A stretch of 64,000 nt of DNA from Bacteroidota bacterium (lineage in GTDB: Bacteria; Bacteroidota; Bacteroidia; B-17B0; Aurantibacillaceae), in the NCBI GenBank assembly GCA_030692515.1, contig JAUXZS010000056.1, forward strand, positions 434,001 to 498,000, in the 5' to 3' direction. The translations under genes were made by a program, and so were the position numbers. Positions 44,655 through 52,410 of this stretch are shown piece by piece. Position 1 is the first letter of the stretch. Each line of letters begins with the position of its first letter. The notes beneath the pieces were generated by a model, which saw nothing but the letters and a program-made list of their open reading frames with translations, ran no database searches and had not been told where the DNA came from.

Positions 44655-46556
44655 CTAAATCTCTTCTTGTATTTCTAACCAACGCAAAGATTTTTCATCA
44701 AGCGCTTTCGCAAGCACTTTTAATTCGTTACTTATAGTTTGTATTTCGTTATAGTCGGTTATGCCACTTGCAAGTTTTGTTTCAAGATCCAATTTTTTAC
44801 TTTCTAACTTGGGCATTTCCTCTTCTAGTATTTCTAATTCTCGCTGAGTTTTATAGGATAATTTTTTTGCTGGAGTTTCAGAAATAATTTTTTCAGCAAC
44901 TTTTTTTTCGATTAAAGCCTCTTCAATTTTTAATACGGGAAACTCTTCCCCTTTTTGATTGGCTTTCCACTCTCTATACTCTGTATAATTTCCCGGATAA
45001 TCTTTTATGGTTCCGTTACCTTCCATTACAAAAGTATGATCTACTAATCTATCAATAAAATATCTATCGTGAGAGACAATTAAAACACAGCCTCTAAATT
45101 CCTCCAAAAAATCTTCTAAAGTTTGAAGTGTAACAATGTCCAAATCGTTAGTGGGCTCATCTAATATTAAAAAATTAGGGTTCTTCATTAACACCGTTAA
45201 TAAATATAACCTTCTTTTTTCTCCGCCGCTTAATGTGTGTGCATAACTAAATTGAACGTTAGGCGGAAAATTAAAACGAGTTAATAAAGTTGCAGCGGTC
45301 ATGCTGGTGCCGTTAGCTAAAGGAATGTGTTCTGCAATATCTCTAACAATTTCGATGATTCTTTTATCGTTGTTAATCAGCATTCCTGCTTGAGAATAAT
45401 AACCAAACACAATTGTGTCACCTAGTGCAACTTTACCTGTATCCACTTGCTCTTTACCTTGAATAATATTTAAGAGCGTTGTTTTTCCAACACCATTTTT
45501 TCCAACAACTCCAATTTTTTCTCCTGGGATAAATGTATAGGTAAACGGTTCTGTTAAAATATTTTTATTCGGATAATTTTTGGTGATGTTATGTAACTCA
45601 ACAATTTTAGAACCCATGCGTTCCATTTTAACGGTAAGTTCAATTTTTTTCTCAATTCGTTTTTGTTTTGCTTTTTTTTCTATTTCATAAAAGGCATCAA
45701 CTCGCGATTTTGATTTTGTGCCACGCGCCTTTGGCATTTTACGAACCCATACAACTTCTTTGCGATAAAGATTACGAGCTTTGTCTATTTCGGCATCTTT
45801 AATCTGTTCACGTTCTGCTTTTTTTTCTAAATAATAATCAAAGTTGCCTTTGTACTCATATAATTCGTAATTATCTATTTCAATAATTTTATCACAAACC
45901 TCATCTAAAAAATATCTATCGTGCGTTACTAATAAAATACTTAAAGATGCATCTTGTAAATAATTTTCTAACCACTCAATCATATCAATGTCTAAATGAT
46001 TGGTTGGCTCATCCATAATAATTAAATTCGGACGGTTAATTAAAGTTAGCGCTAGGGCTACACGTTTTTTTTGTCCACCCGAAAGTGTTTTAACTACTTG
46101 TGCAGTGTTTGTAATTTCTAAGCGAGTTAAAATTTCTATAATGTTTTTTTCGTAATCCCAAGCTTCAATCAAATTCATTTGGTTAAGCGCTTCTTCTAAT
46201 CTATCTGCTGTTTTTGAATCGGTTGAAGTTTCGCTTAATTTTATAACATCGTCGTATTCTTTAATTGCTTTAACAAATTTATTATCCGCAGTATCTATTA
46301 ATTGTTGAATGGTTAATGATTCATCAAACGTAAAATTCTGGTCTAAAAAACCAATCGTAATATCTTTTCTAAAAACAACTTCACCTTCATCGGCAATTTC
46401 AATTCCTTTTAAAATTTTAAATAGTGTTGTTTTTCCAGAACCGTTTTTTGCAACAAGGGCAATTTTTTCGCCGTAATTAATACCAAAACTTATTTTATTG
46501 AACAGAACTTTGGCGCCGTATGCCTTAGAAAGATTGCTTATAGAGAGTAAATTCAT
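44655..46556 (-). CDS. ABC-F family ATPase (Uup-like)
   Basis: 633 aa from ATG 46556 (MNLLSISNLSKAYG). The open frame runs 12 codons further, but a -7 promoter box sits between 46562 and 46569, excluding the longer form. It has two ABC domains without membrane parts: Walker A ALVAKNGSGKTTLFKIL and GVVGKNGVGKTTLLNII, signatures LSGGQKKRVALA and LSGGEKRRLYLL. A basic linker (VWVRKMPKARGTKSKSRVD) lies between them and a C-terminal coiled coil (LEEEMPKLESKKLDLETK) at the end. That layout matches Uup, a ribosome- and DNA-linked ABC-F protein; it could also be another translational ABC-F. Confidence 0.92.
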   Translation of the reverse strand: MNLLSISNLSKAYGAKVLFNKISFGINYGEKIALVAKNGSGKTTLFKILKGIEIADEGEVVFRKDITIGFLDQNFTFDESLTIQQLIDTADNKFVKAIKEYDDVIKLSETSTDSKTADRLEEALNQMNLIEAWDYEKNIIEILTRLEITNTAQVVKTLSGGQKKRVALALTLINRPNLIIMDEPTNHLDIDMIEWLENYLQDASLSILLVTHDRYFLDEVCDKIIEIDNYELYEYKGNFDYYLEKKAEREQIKDAEIDKARNLYRKEVVWVRKMPKARGTKSKSRVDAFYEIEKKAKQKRIEKKIELTVKMERMGSKIVELHNITKNYPNKNILTEPFTYTFIPGEKIGVVGKNGVGKTTLLNIIQGKEQVDTGKVALGDTIVFGYYSQAGMLINNDKRIIEIVRDIAEHIPLANGTSMTAATLLTRFNFPPNVQFSYAHTLSGGEKRRLYLLTVLMKNPNFLILDEPTNDLDIVTLQTLEDFLEEFRGCVLIVSHDRYFIDRLVDHTFVMEGNGTIKDYPGNYTEYREWKANQKGEEFPVLKIEEALIEKKVAEKIISETPAKKLSYKTQRELEILEEEMPKLESKKLDLETKLASGITDYNEIQTISNELKVLAKALDEKSLRWLEIQEEI

Positions 46557-46561
46557 GGCCG

Positions 46562-46569
46562 CAAAGGTA
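46562..46569 (-). promoter_or_regulatory. -7 box (TACCTTTG) of the ABC-F gene, 5 nt from ATG
   Basis: Exact TAnnTTTG match on the minus strand. It ends only 5 nt before the ATG at 46556, which predicts a leaderless or nearly leaderless mRNA. No exact -33 TTG. Confidence 0.6.
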
Positions 46570-46635
46570 ATCTGTTTTTTAGTTAACAGCATGATTTTTT
46601 TATTTTAGGGATTTTTTGTACTTTTAAAGAACAAA

Positions 46636-46788
46636 ATGGCAGCCGAGAAATCCATATTTATTACTGAAGAAGAAAAGATTGAGCTTCGCCTCAAAAGCAC
46701 TCATAAGGAGCGATTTCACCTATTAATGCAATTAATTAAGGCTAGCCAAAAAATAAAAAAAGCTCAAAAAATTAAAACCAATCAATAA
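46636..46788 (+). CDS. 50-aa helical protein coupled to a nucleotidyltransferase gene
   Basis: ATG 46636 to TAA 46786-46788, 50 aa: MAAEKSIFITEEEKIELRLK, then STHKERFHLLMQLIKASQKI and a basic tail KKAQKIKTNQ. Predicted to be a single amphipathic, strongly charged helix. It ends 2 nt before the GTG of the nucleotidyltransferase, which implies coupled translation. I do not know a named family. By position it could be a small antitoxin or partner, but that is inference only. The ATG context, intact frame and spacing support a real gene. Confidence 0.65.
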   Translation: MAAEKSIFITEEEKIELRLKSTHKERFHLLMQLIKASQKIKKAQKIKTNQ

Positions 46789-46790
46789 TT

Positions 46791-47270
46791 GTGGATTTTT
46801 TAGATAGTGAGATTTTTAAGGTTTGGCAGCTTCTTGAAAAGAATAAAACAATTTATATAATGGTGGGTGGTTTTGCTACAACCTTTCATGGATTTAGTAG
46901 AGTAACACAAGATCTTGATCTTTGGATAAAAGACACATTGGAAAATAGAAAATCTTTAAGAAATGTAATAAAGGAATTGGATATAGGCGATTTTGAAGGC
47001 ATTGAAACAAGCGAATTTATACCTGGCTATACATCTATAAAATTAAATTCAGGAATTGAACTGGATATTATGACTTACTTAAAGGGATTTGAGCAGGTAA
47101 AATTTGACGAATGTTATTCAATAGCTCCAGTAGCAGATATTGATGGGGTTTCTATAAAATTCCTGCACATAAATCAATTAATTGAAGCAAAAAAAGCAGC
47201 GGGCAGGGCAAAAGATTTAATGGATCTTGAAGAATTGGAAAAGATAAGAAATGCCCAAAATAAAAAATAA
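46791..47270 (+). CDS. Small nucleotidyltransferase (DUF6036/AbiEii-like)
   Basis: 159 aa starting with GTG. The nucleotidyltransferase core is complete: MVGGFATTFHGFSRVTQDLDLW with G26-G27 and the D41-x-D43 pair, and a third carboxylate in SGIELDIMTY (D92). The C-terminal segment FLHINQLIEAKKAAGRAKDLMDLEEL is typical of DUF6036/AbiEii-type enzymes. Relatives include MNT antitoxins and AbiEii/MenA toxins that add nucleotides to proteins or tRNA. No HEPN or AbiEi partner is present; instead a 50-aa gene lies directly upstream. A terminator follows the stop immediately. Confidence 0.88.
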   Translation: MDFLDSEIFKVWQLLEKNKTIYIMVGGFATTFHGFSRVTQDLDLWIKDTLENRKSLRNVIKELDIGDFEGIETSEFIPGYTSIKLNSGIELDIMTYLKGFEQVKFDECYSIAPVADIDGVSIKFLHINQLIEAKKAAGRAKDLMDLEELEKIRNAQNKK

Positions 47271-47294
47271 AAAGCCCCTGATTTCAGAGGCTTT
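47271..47294. terminator. Bidirectional terminator between the NTase and MORN genes
   Basis: AAAGCCCCTG (47271-47280) pairs with CAGAGGCTTT (47285-47294), one mismatch, loop ATTT. A-rich before and T/A-rich after, so usable from both convergent genes. Confidence 0.8.
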
Positions 47295-47319
47295 CATTAA
47301 TTAATAAAAAATTAAAAAA

Positions 47320-47802
47320 TTAATTTGTGTGACTATAATCCTTCGTTCCTGCTATGGCGCCACTTTCATCCCAACTAGTCCACAGACCAGTTTTTTCTCC
47401 ATTATCATAATTCATTTCAAAACGTTTTTTACCACTTTCATCGAAAACTAACCAAGTGCCTGTTTTTTTACCTAAGTTATAAAAAGCAATGGCAGAAGTT
47501 GTTCCATTCTCATTAAATCTTACCCATTTTTGGTCTTTTTGACCATTTGTAAAAGTTCCGATTTCCATTTTGTTACCTGATGCATAATAGTAAGTTGCTT
47601 CACCAGTTATCACACCTTCTTTTACAGTAAACTCTGATTTAATACCATCTTGAGTCTTTGATATTACGCCGTTAAATAATGCGCCGCTAGCTAATCCAGG
47701 AATGCTGCTGTCATCAATATATAAACCTTTATCGTTTTGTTTTTGGGCACTTAAAAAGCTAAAGCTTATTAGAGATGCAAATAGTATTACTAACTTTTTC
47801 AT
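47320..47802 (-). CDS. Exported MORN-type repeat protein
   Basis: 160 aa from ATG 47802 (MKKLVILFASLISFSFLSAQ, a signal peptide); a longer frame to 47829 is less likely because MKKL is the natural signal start. The mature part has about four 23-aa MORN_2-like repeats: VITGEATYYYASGNKMEIGTF, FYNLGKKTGTWLVFDESGKK, NYDNGEKTGLWTSWDESGA. Such proteins are often labelled YwqK-family antitoxins, but with a signal peptide this one is periplasmic or surface and no toxin is adjacent. Role unknown. Promoter at 47844-47874. Confidence 0.85.
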   Translation of the reverse strand: MKKLVILFASLISFSFLSAQKQNDKGLYIDDSSIPGLASGALFNGVISKTQDGIKSEFTVKEGVITGEATYYYASGNKMEIGTFTNGQKDQKWVRFNENGTTSAIAFYNLGKKTGTWLVFDESGKKRFEMNYDNGEKTGLWTSWDESGAIAGTKDYSHTN

Positions 47803-47843
47803 AACCGTTTGTTTTAAAAAATTAAACAATCAATTTTCTAAAT

Positions 47844-47874
47844 CAAAGTTATTAAAATAACATTGAAGAAACAA
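47844..47874 (-). promoter_or_regulatory. Promoter of the MORN gene
   Basis: TTG (47872-47874), 20 nt, TAACTTTG (47844-47851) on the minus strand. Leader of about 35-40 nt before ATG 47802, which also supports that start. Confidence 0.75.
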
Positions 47875-47958
47875 TGGGGTAATAAAACGTTAACAATTAC
47901 TTTACTTTTAAAGCCGCTAATATTGCTTAAAACTGTTTAATTGTAGGGACTTAGAGAG

Positions 47959-48282
47959 TTAGTTTAATGGACTCAAAGAAATATCTGAGAATAATGAAAG
48001 ACTTGTTGATTTAATCTCTAAAGGTTGGTAACCAATAGTATTTATTGAGATAGAATATATTTTGTCGGTTTTTAAAGAAAGTTTAAAATTTCCATTAAAA
48101 TCCGCAAAAAAAGTTTCGCCGGTTTCATTAATAATAATTTTCGCGCCAGCTATTGTTTCGCCAGTAACATCAGTAATTTTACCAGCAATAGTTTTTACAC
48201 TTGCTTTTTCTTTACCAGAGTTTCCTGCGAAGGAAACATTGCATAAAACAAAAAATAAAAATATATAAATCAACTTTTTCAC
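47959..48282 (-). CDS. Small exported CarbopepD_reg protein
   Basis: 107 aa with GTG start at 48282. Signal peptide MKKLIYIFLFFVLCNVSFA, then one carboxypeptidase-regulatory-like beta-sandwich: VKTIAGKITDVTGETIAGAKIII, GETFFADFNGNFKLSL, YSISINTIGYQPLEI. A stand-alone copy of a domain normally fused to TonB receptors or proteases. It could be a periplasmic adaptor; no function is assigned to such single-domain forms as far as I know. Confidence 0.8.
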   Translation of the reverse strand: MKKLIYIFLFFVLCNVSFAGNSGKEKASVKTIAGKITDVTGETIAGAKIIINETGETFFADFNGNFKLSLKTDKIYSISINTIGYQPLEIKSTSLSLFSDISLSPLN

Positions 48283-48510
48283 ACTGTAAATTTATAGCTG
48301 TTGTTTTCCTAAATCTTTAGGGCAATGTTATCAAATAGTTAAGGTAGATCTAATGTTAAATCAACCAATTAAATAGCCACGAATTGTACGAATAACAGAA
48401 AATCATTTATAATTAAACTTTGCTTTTTCGGGAAATAATTTGTTCTGGCGGTTGTATTGCTTGAACAATAAATTGTGCTGATAAAATTACTTTTTGTGAG
48501 TACCCACCCA

Positions 48511-48539
48511 ATTTTGGTGAAATTTGTGTAATTAGTGGC
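48511..48539 (+). repeat. AATT-N-GTG element, three-unit copy
   Basis: Units TTTTGGTGA, AATTTGTGT and AATTAGTGG followed by C. Ends 34 nt upstream of the trmD -7 box. Confidence 0.75.
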
Positions 48540-48572
48540 TTCATTTTATAGACTAAAATTACTGGCAATCAT

Positions 48573-48580
48573 TATCTTTG
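48573..48580 (+). promoter_or_regulatory. -7 box (TATCTTTG) of trmD, 4 nt from ATG
   Basis: Exact TAnnTTTG match ending 4 nt before the ATG at 48585, predicting a leaderless transcript. No exact -33 TTG. Confidence 0.6.
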
Positions 48581-48584
48581 CGCT

Positions 48585-49259
48585 ATGAGAATTGATATTA
48601 TTAGCGCTGTACCGGATCTTATGACTAGCTCATTTAGTCATTCTATTCTTAAAAGAGCAATTAATAATAAATTAGTTGAGGTAAACCTTATTAATCTGCG
48701 CGATTATTCTACTAACAAACAAAAGCAAATAGATGATTATGCTTTTGGCGGAGGAGCGGGTATGGTGCTAATGATAGAACCAATTGCCGCTTGTTTAAAC
48801 GATTTAAAATCGCAAAGAATATATGATGAAATCATTTATATGAGCCCGGATGGAGAATTATTAACGCAGCAATTATGTAATCAATATTCTCTTTTAAAAA
48901 ACATTATTATTTTATGCGGACACTATAAGGGAATTGATGAGCGAGTAAGACAACATTTAATAACAAAAGAGATAAGTATTGGTGATTATGTCTTAAGCGG
49001 AGGAGAAATTCCGGCAGCCGTATTTAGTGATGCTGTAATTCGTTTATTGCCTGGCGTTTTAAATGATGAAACATCCGCCTTAAGCGACTCTTTTCAAGAT
49101 AATTTATTAGCACCCCCTGTATATACGCGCCCAGCAGAGTTTAATGGATGGAAAATTCCTGAAATATTAGTAAGTGGCCACACAGCTAATATAGACAAGT
49201 GGCGTCACGAACAAAGCCTTGAAAGAACTAAATTAAGACGCCCTGATTTGCTCAAATAG
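48585..49259 (+). CDS. trmD: tRNA (guanine-37-N1)-methyltransferase
   Basis: 224 aa. SPOUT-class enzyme that methylates G37 of tRNAs with S-adenosylmethionine, preventing +1 frameshifts. Conserved parts: [31 protein letters not shown], the trefoil-knot SAM loop [14 protein letters not shown] and [21 protein letters not shown], and a C-terminal [31 protein letters not shown]. Complete. It is not next to rimM, rpsP or rplS, unlike the proteobacterial operon. Confidence 0.97.
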   Translation: MRIDIISAVPDLMTSSFSHSILKRAINNKLVEVNLINLRDYSTNKQKQIDDYAFGGGAGMVLMIEPIAACLNDLKSQRIYDEIIYMSPDGELLTQQLCNQYSLLKNIIILCGHYKGIDERVRQHLITKEISIGDYVLSGGEIPAAVFSDAVIRLLPGVLNDETSALSDSFQDNLLAPPVYTRPAEFNGWKIPEILVSGHTANIDKWRHEQSLERTKLRRPDLLK

Positions 49260-49296
49260 GAGCAATTTTTTAAAATTCATTTTTTTATTTTCTCAA

Positions 49297-49304
49297 TAAT
49301 TTTG
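49297..49304 (+). promoter_or_regulatory. -7 box (TAATTTTG) of pntAB
   Basis: Exact TAnnTTTG match 30 nt before the pntA ATG; no exact -33 TTG at 17-23 nt. Confidence 0.5.
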
Positions 49305-49334
49305 CGTTCTTTGATTTTCTAAATAAAAATCAAT

Positions 49335-50879
49335 ATGAAAGTTGGAATTCCATCGGAAATATTCCCAAACGAATTAAGAGTTGCCGCAACTCCCAAAACT
49401 GTAAAACGCTTGCAAAAGCAAGGTTTTGAAGTTTACATTCAACATAATGCCGGCATAAAAGCAAATTTTTCTGACAAAGAATTTGAAGAGGCAGGGGCAA
49501 AAATAGTAAATACTGCAGCCGATATTTATGGCAAATCGGATATCGTTCTGAAGGTAAAAGAGCCTTCGATGGAAGAGGTGGATATGATGAAAGAAGGCTT
49601 GGTGATGTTAAGTTATTTATGGCCTGCACAAAATCAACCCTTACTTCAAAAATTGGCCGATAAAAAAGTGAACGCGGTGGCAATGGATGCGATTCCTCGT
49701 ATTTCTAGAGCACAAAAAATGGATGTATTGTCTTCAATGGCAAACATTGCCGGATATAGAGCAGTTATTGAAGGCTCATATCATTTCGGAAGATTTCTTA
49801 ATGGTCAGATTACAGCGGCCGGTAAAGTTGAACCAGCAAAAGTTTTAGTCATAGGCGCCGGAGTAGCGGGTTTGGCTGCAATAGGTGCCGCTAATTCTTT
49901 AGGCGCAATTGTAAGAGCTTTTGATACACGTAAAGAAGTTGCCGAACAAATTGAATCTATGGGCGCTCAGTTCTTAACCGTTGAAATTGAAGAAGACGGA
50001 GCAACCTCATCTGGATACTCAAAAGAAATGAGTAAGGAGTTTATTGAGGCTGAGATGAAATTATTTTTAGAGCAAGCCAAAGAAGTTGATATTGTAATTA
50101 CTACAGCGCAAATTCCAGGCAGACCAGCTCCAAAATTATGGTTAGATTATCATGTAGCGGCTATGAAACCAGGTTCGGTAATTGTGGATTTAGCAGCTTC
50201 AACCGGCGGTAACTGTGCGGGCACAAAAAATGGAGAGGTTTGTACAACTGATAATGGTGTAACGATTGTCGGAAAATTAAATCAATTACCTGCTCAAGCA
50301 TCTCAATTATACGGGAATAACTTATGTCATTTATTAGATGATATGGGTAAAGCCGAAAAATGGAAAATTGATATGGAGGATGCTGTTGTATCAAGAGCAA
50401 TGGTAACCTATAATGGTAAAATTAATTGGCCACCTGCACCACTTCCTGTCAGTCCAACAGCTGGGGGAACTAAAAAAGTGATACCTCCAACAGCTGACGA
50501 AATTAAAGCTACTGATGCTGCAAAATCAAAAAAAGAAGCTACTTCTATGATTATTACTTTAGGAGTTGTTGGAGCGCTATTGTTTTTAGTAGGTCGTACC
50601 GCGCCGCCTGAGTTTATTCAACATTTTACAGTATTTATATTAGCAGTATTTGTAGGGTGGCAATTAATTACAAATGTATCGCATTCTTTACACACCCCTT
50701 TAATGGCGGTAACTAATGCTATTAGCGGAATTATTGTAATTGGTGGTTTGTTACAAACAACAAATGATATTACCAATCCTGTTACGATTATAGCAGTTAT
50801 TGCTATTTTGGTTGCCAGCATTAATATTGTTGGAGGTTTTGTGGTTACTCATCGTATGTTGAAAATGTTTAAAAAATAA
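49335..50879 (+). CDS. pntA: NAD(P) transhydrogenase subunit alpha
   Basis: 514 aa, single-chain PntA. Domain I (about 1-375) binds NAD(H): [79 protein letters not shown]. About four membrane helices follow ([63 protein letters not shown]). With PntB it uses the proton gradient to make NADPH from NADH. 12 nt before pntB. Confidence 0.97.
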   Translation: MKVGIPSEIFPNELRVAATPKTVKRLQKQGFEVYIQHNAGIKANFSDKEFEEAGAKIVNTAADIYGKSDIVLKVKEPSMEEVDMMKEGLVMLSYLWPAQNQPLLQKLADKKVNAVAMDAIPRISRAQKMDVLSSMANIAGYRAVIEGSYHFGRFLNGQITAAGKVEPAKVLVIGAGVAGLAAIGAANSLGAIVRAFDTRKEVAEQIESMGAQFLTVEIEEDGATSSGYSKEMSKEFIEAEMKLFLEQAKEVDIVITTAQIPGRPAPKLWLDYHVAAMKPGSVIVDLAASTGGNCAGTKNGEVCTTDNGVTIVGKLNQLPAQASQLYGNNLCHLLDDMGKAEKWKIDMEDAVVSRAMVTYNGKINWPPAPLPVSPTAGGTKKVIPPTADEIKATDAAKSKKEATSMIITLGVVGALLFLVGRTAPPEFIQHFTVFILAVFVGWQLITNVSHSLHTPLMAVTNAISGIIVIGGLLQTTNDITNPVTIIAVIAILVASINIVGGFVVTHRMLKMFKK

Positions 50880-50891
50880 GAAAAAGATATT

Positions 50892-52283
50892 ATGGCAATA
50901 GGAATTCAAACAGCAGCATATTTATTTGCAAGTATCCTGTTTATTTTAAGTTTAGGGAGTTTATCTTCTCAAGAATCAGCAAAGCGAGGTGTATTTTACG
51001 GTATCATAGGAATGGCAATTGCTATTTTAGCTACAGTACTTGGAGAAGGCGTTGCGGGACAAGTTTATATTTTAGTAGCAATTGCAATTGCATCTGTAAT
51101 TGGGTTAATGTTGGCTCGTAAAGTAGAAATGACTTCTATGCCGCAATTGGTTGCTATCTTACACAGTTTTGTGGGGTTAGCCGCTGTTTTAGTTGGTTTT
51201 GGTTCATATTTAGATCCTAAAACGCAATCCTTAACTGGAGCAGCACACACTATACATCTTGTTGAAGTTTATATTGGTGTTTTTATTGGCGCTATAACAT
51301 TTACAGGTTCTATTATAGCATGGGGTAAATTAGAAGGCAAGATAGGGAGTAAAGCTTTGATGTATCCTGGCCGTCATACTGTAAATATTGCATTATTATT
51401 AGTATGTACCGTGTTAGGTGTTATGTTTGCAATGGCGCATGGCACTGATGGATTGATTCATTTATACATTATGACAGCTATTGCTTCTTTTATTGGAATA
51501 ATGTTGGTTATGGCAATTGGCGGTGGAGATATGCCAGTAGTTGTAAGTATGCTTAACTCCTATTCAGGTTGGGCAGCATCAGCGGCAGGATTTATGTTGG
51601 GTAACGATTTATTAATTGTAACCGGTGCCTTGGTTGGTAGTTCAGGAGCAATTCTTTCTATTCATATGTGTCATGCTATGAACCGTTCTTTCTTCTCTGT
51701 AATTTTAGGTGGCTTTGGAAATGCACCTAAAGGCGAAGCTAAAGCTATTGAAGGAGAAGTAACATCTTTAAATCATGAAGAAGTTGCTGCTTTATTAAAA
51801 GAAGCAAAATCAGTAGTAATCGTTCCTGGTTATGGAATGGCTGTGGCAAAAGCACAGTATCCAATTTACGATATGGTTCAAACATTACAAAAAGCGGGTA
51901 AAAAAGTAAGATTTGCAATTCATCCCGTTGCCGGTCGTTTACCGGGACATATGAATGTATTATTGGCTGAAGCAAATGTGCCTTATGATATTGTTTTGGA
52001 AATGGACGAGATTAATGAAGATATGCCAAGCACGGATGTGGTGATGGTAATTGGAGCAAACGATGTTGTAAATCCTAGCGCACAAGATGATCCTGCGAGT
52101 TCTATTTATGGCATGCCTGTTATAGAAGTTTGGAAAGCAGAAAAAGTAATCATCATGAAGCGCTCTATGTCTGCAGGTTATTCCGGAGAAGATAATCCTT
52201 TGTTTTACAAACCAAATTCAGAAATGCTTTATGGCGACGCTAAAGTTAGTGTAGAGAAATTATTAGGGTTTTTAAAAGCATAA
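50892..52283 (+). CDS. pntB: NAD(P) transhydrogenase subunit beta
   Basis: 463 aa. About eight or nine membrane helices ([17 protein letters not shown] through [21 protein letters not shown]) with [20 protein letters not shown], then the NADP-binding domain [83 protein letters not shown]. Complete. It forms the proton channel and NADPH site of the transhydrogenase with PntA. A hairpin terminator lies downstream. Confidence 0.97.
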   Translation: MAIGIQTAAYLFASILFILSLGSLSSQESAKRGVFYGIIGMAIAILATVLGEGVAGQVYILVAIAIASVIGLMLARKVEMTSMPQLVAILHSFVGLAAVLVGFGSYLDPKTQSLTGAAHTIHLVEVYIGVFIGAITFTGSIIAWGKLEGKIGSKALMYPGRHTVNIALLLVCTVLGVMFAMAHGTDGLIHLYIMTAIASFIGIMLVMAIGGGDMPVVVSMLNSYSGWAASAAGFMLGNDLLIVTGALVGSSGAILSIHMCHAMNRSFFSVILGGFGNAPKGEAKAIEGEVTSLNHEEVAALLKEAKSVVIVPGYGMAVAKAQYPIYDMVQTLQKAGKKVRFAIHPVAGRLPGHMNVLLAEANVPYDIVLEMDEINEDMPSTDVVMVIGANDVVNPSAQDDPASSIYGMPVIEVWKAEKVIIMKRSMSAGYSGEDNPLFYKPNSEMLYGDAKVSVEKLLGFLKA

Positions 52284-52366
52284 TCTCTAAAGGATTAAAC
52301 AAGAAAAATAGTGGTTCTAAATTGAAAAGTAAATTGTTTTGTAGTGCCCAAAAAAGCATTTATTAA

Positions 52367-52400
52367 GTTGCTTAGAGAAATGTAAGCAACAAGATTTTTT
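52367..52400 (+). terminator. Terminator of pntAB
   Basis: Stem GTTGCTTA / TAAGCAAC (52367-52374, 52383-52390), loop of 8 nt, then AAGATTTTTT. 84 nt after pntB and 10 nt before the next ATG. Confidence 0.7.
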
Positions 52401-52410
52401 AAAATTTTTA

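Larger units (their letters stand above)
48283..48584. other. 302-nt divergent intergenic region with AATT-N-GTG element copies
   Basis: No gene seen. It holds a partial inverted element copy (48376-48396, GCCACGAATTGTACGAATAAC), a full three-unit copy in direct orientation (48511-48539) and, at 48573-48580, the trmD -7 box. The two copies face each other over about 115 nt, the same arrangement as at 4.9 kb, but here between divergent rather than convergent genes. Confidence 0.7.
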
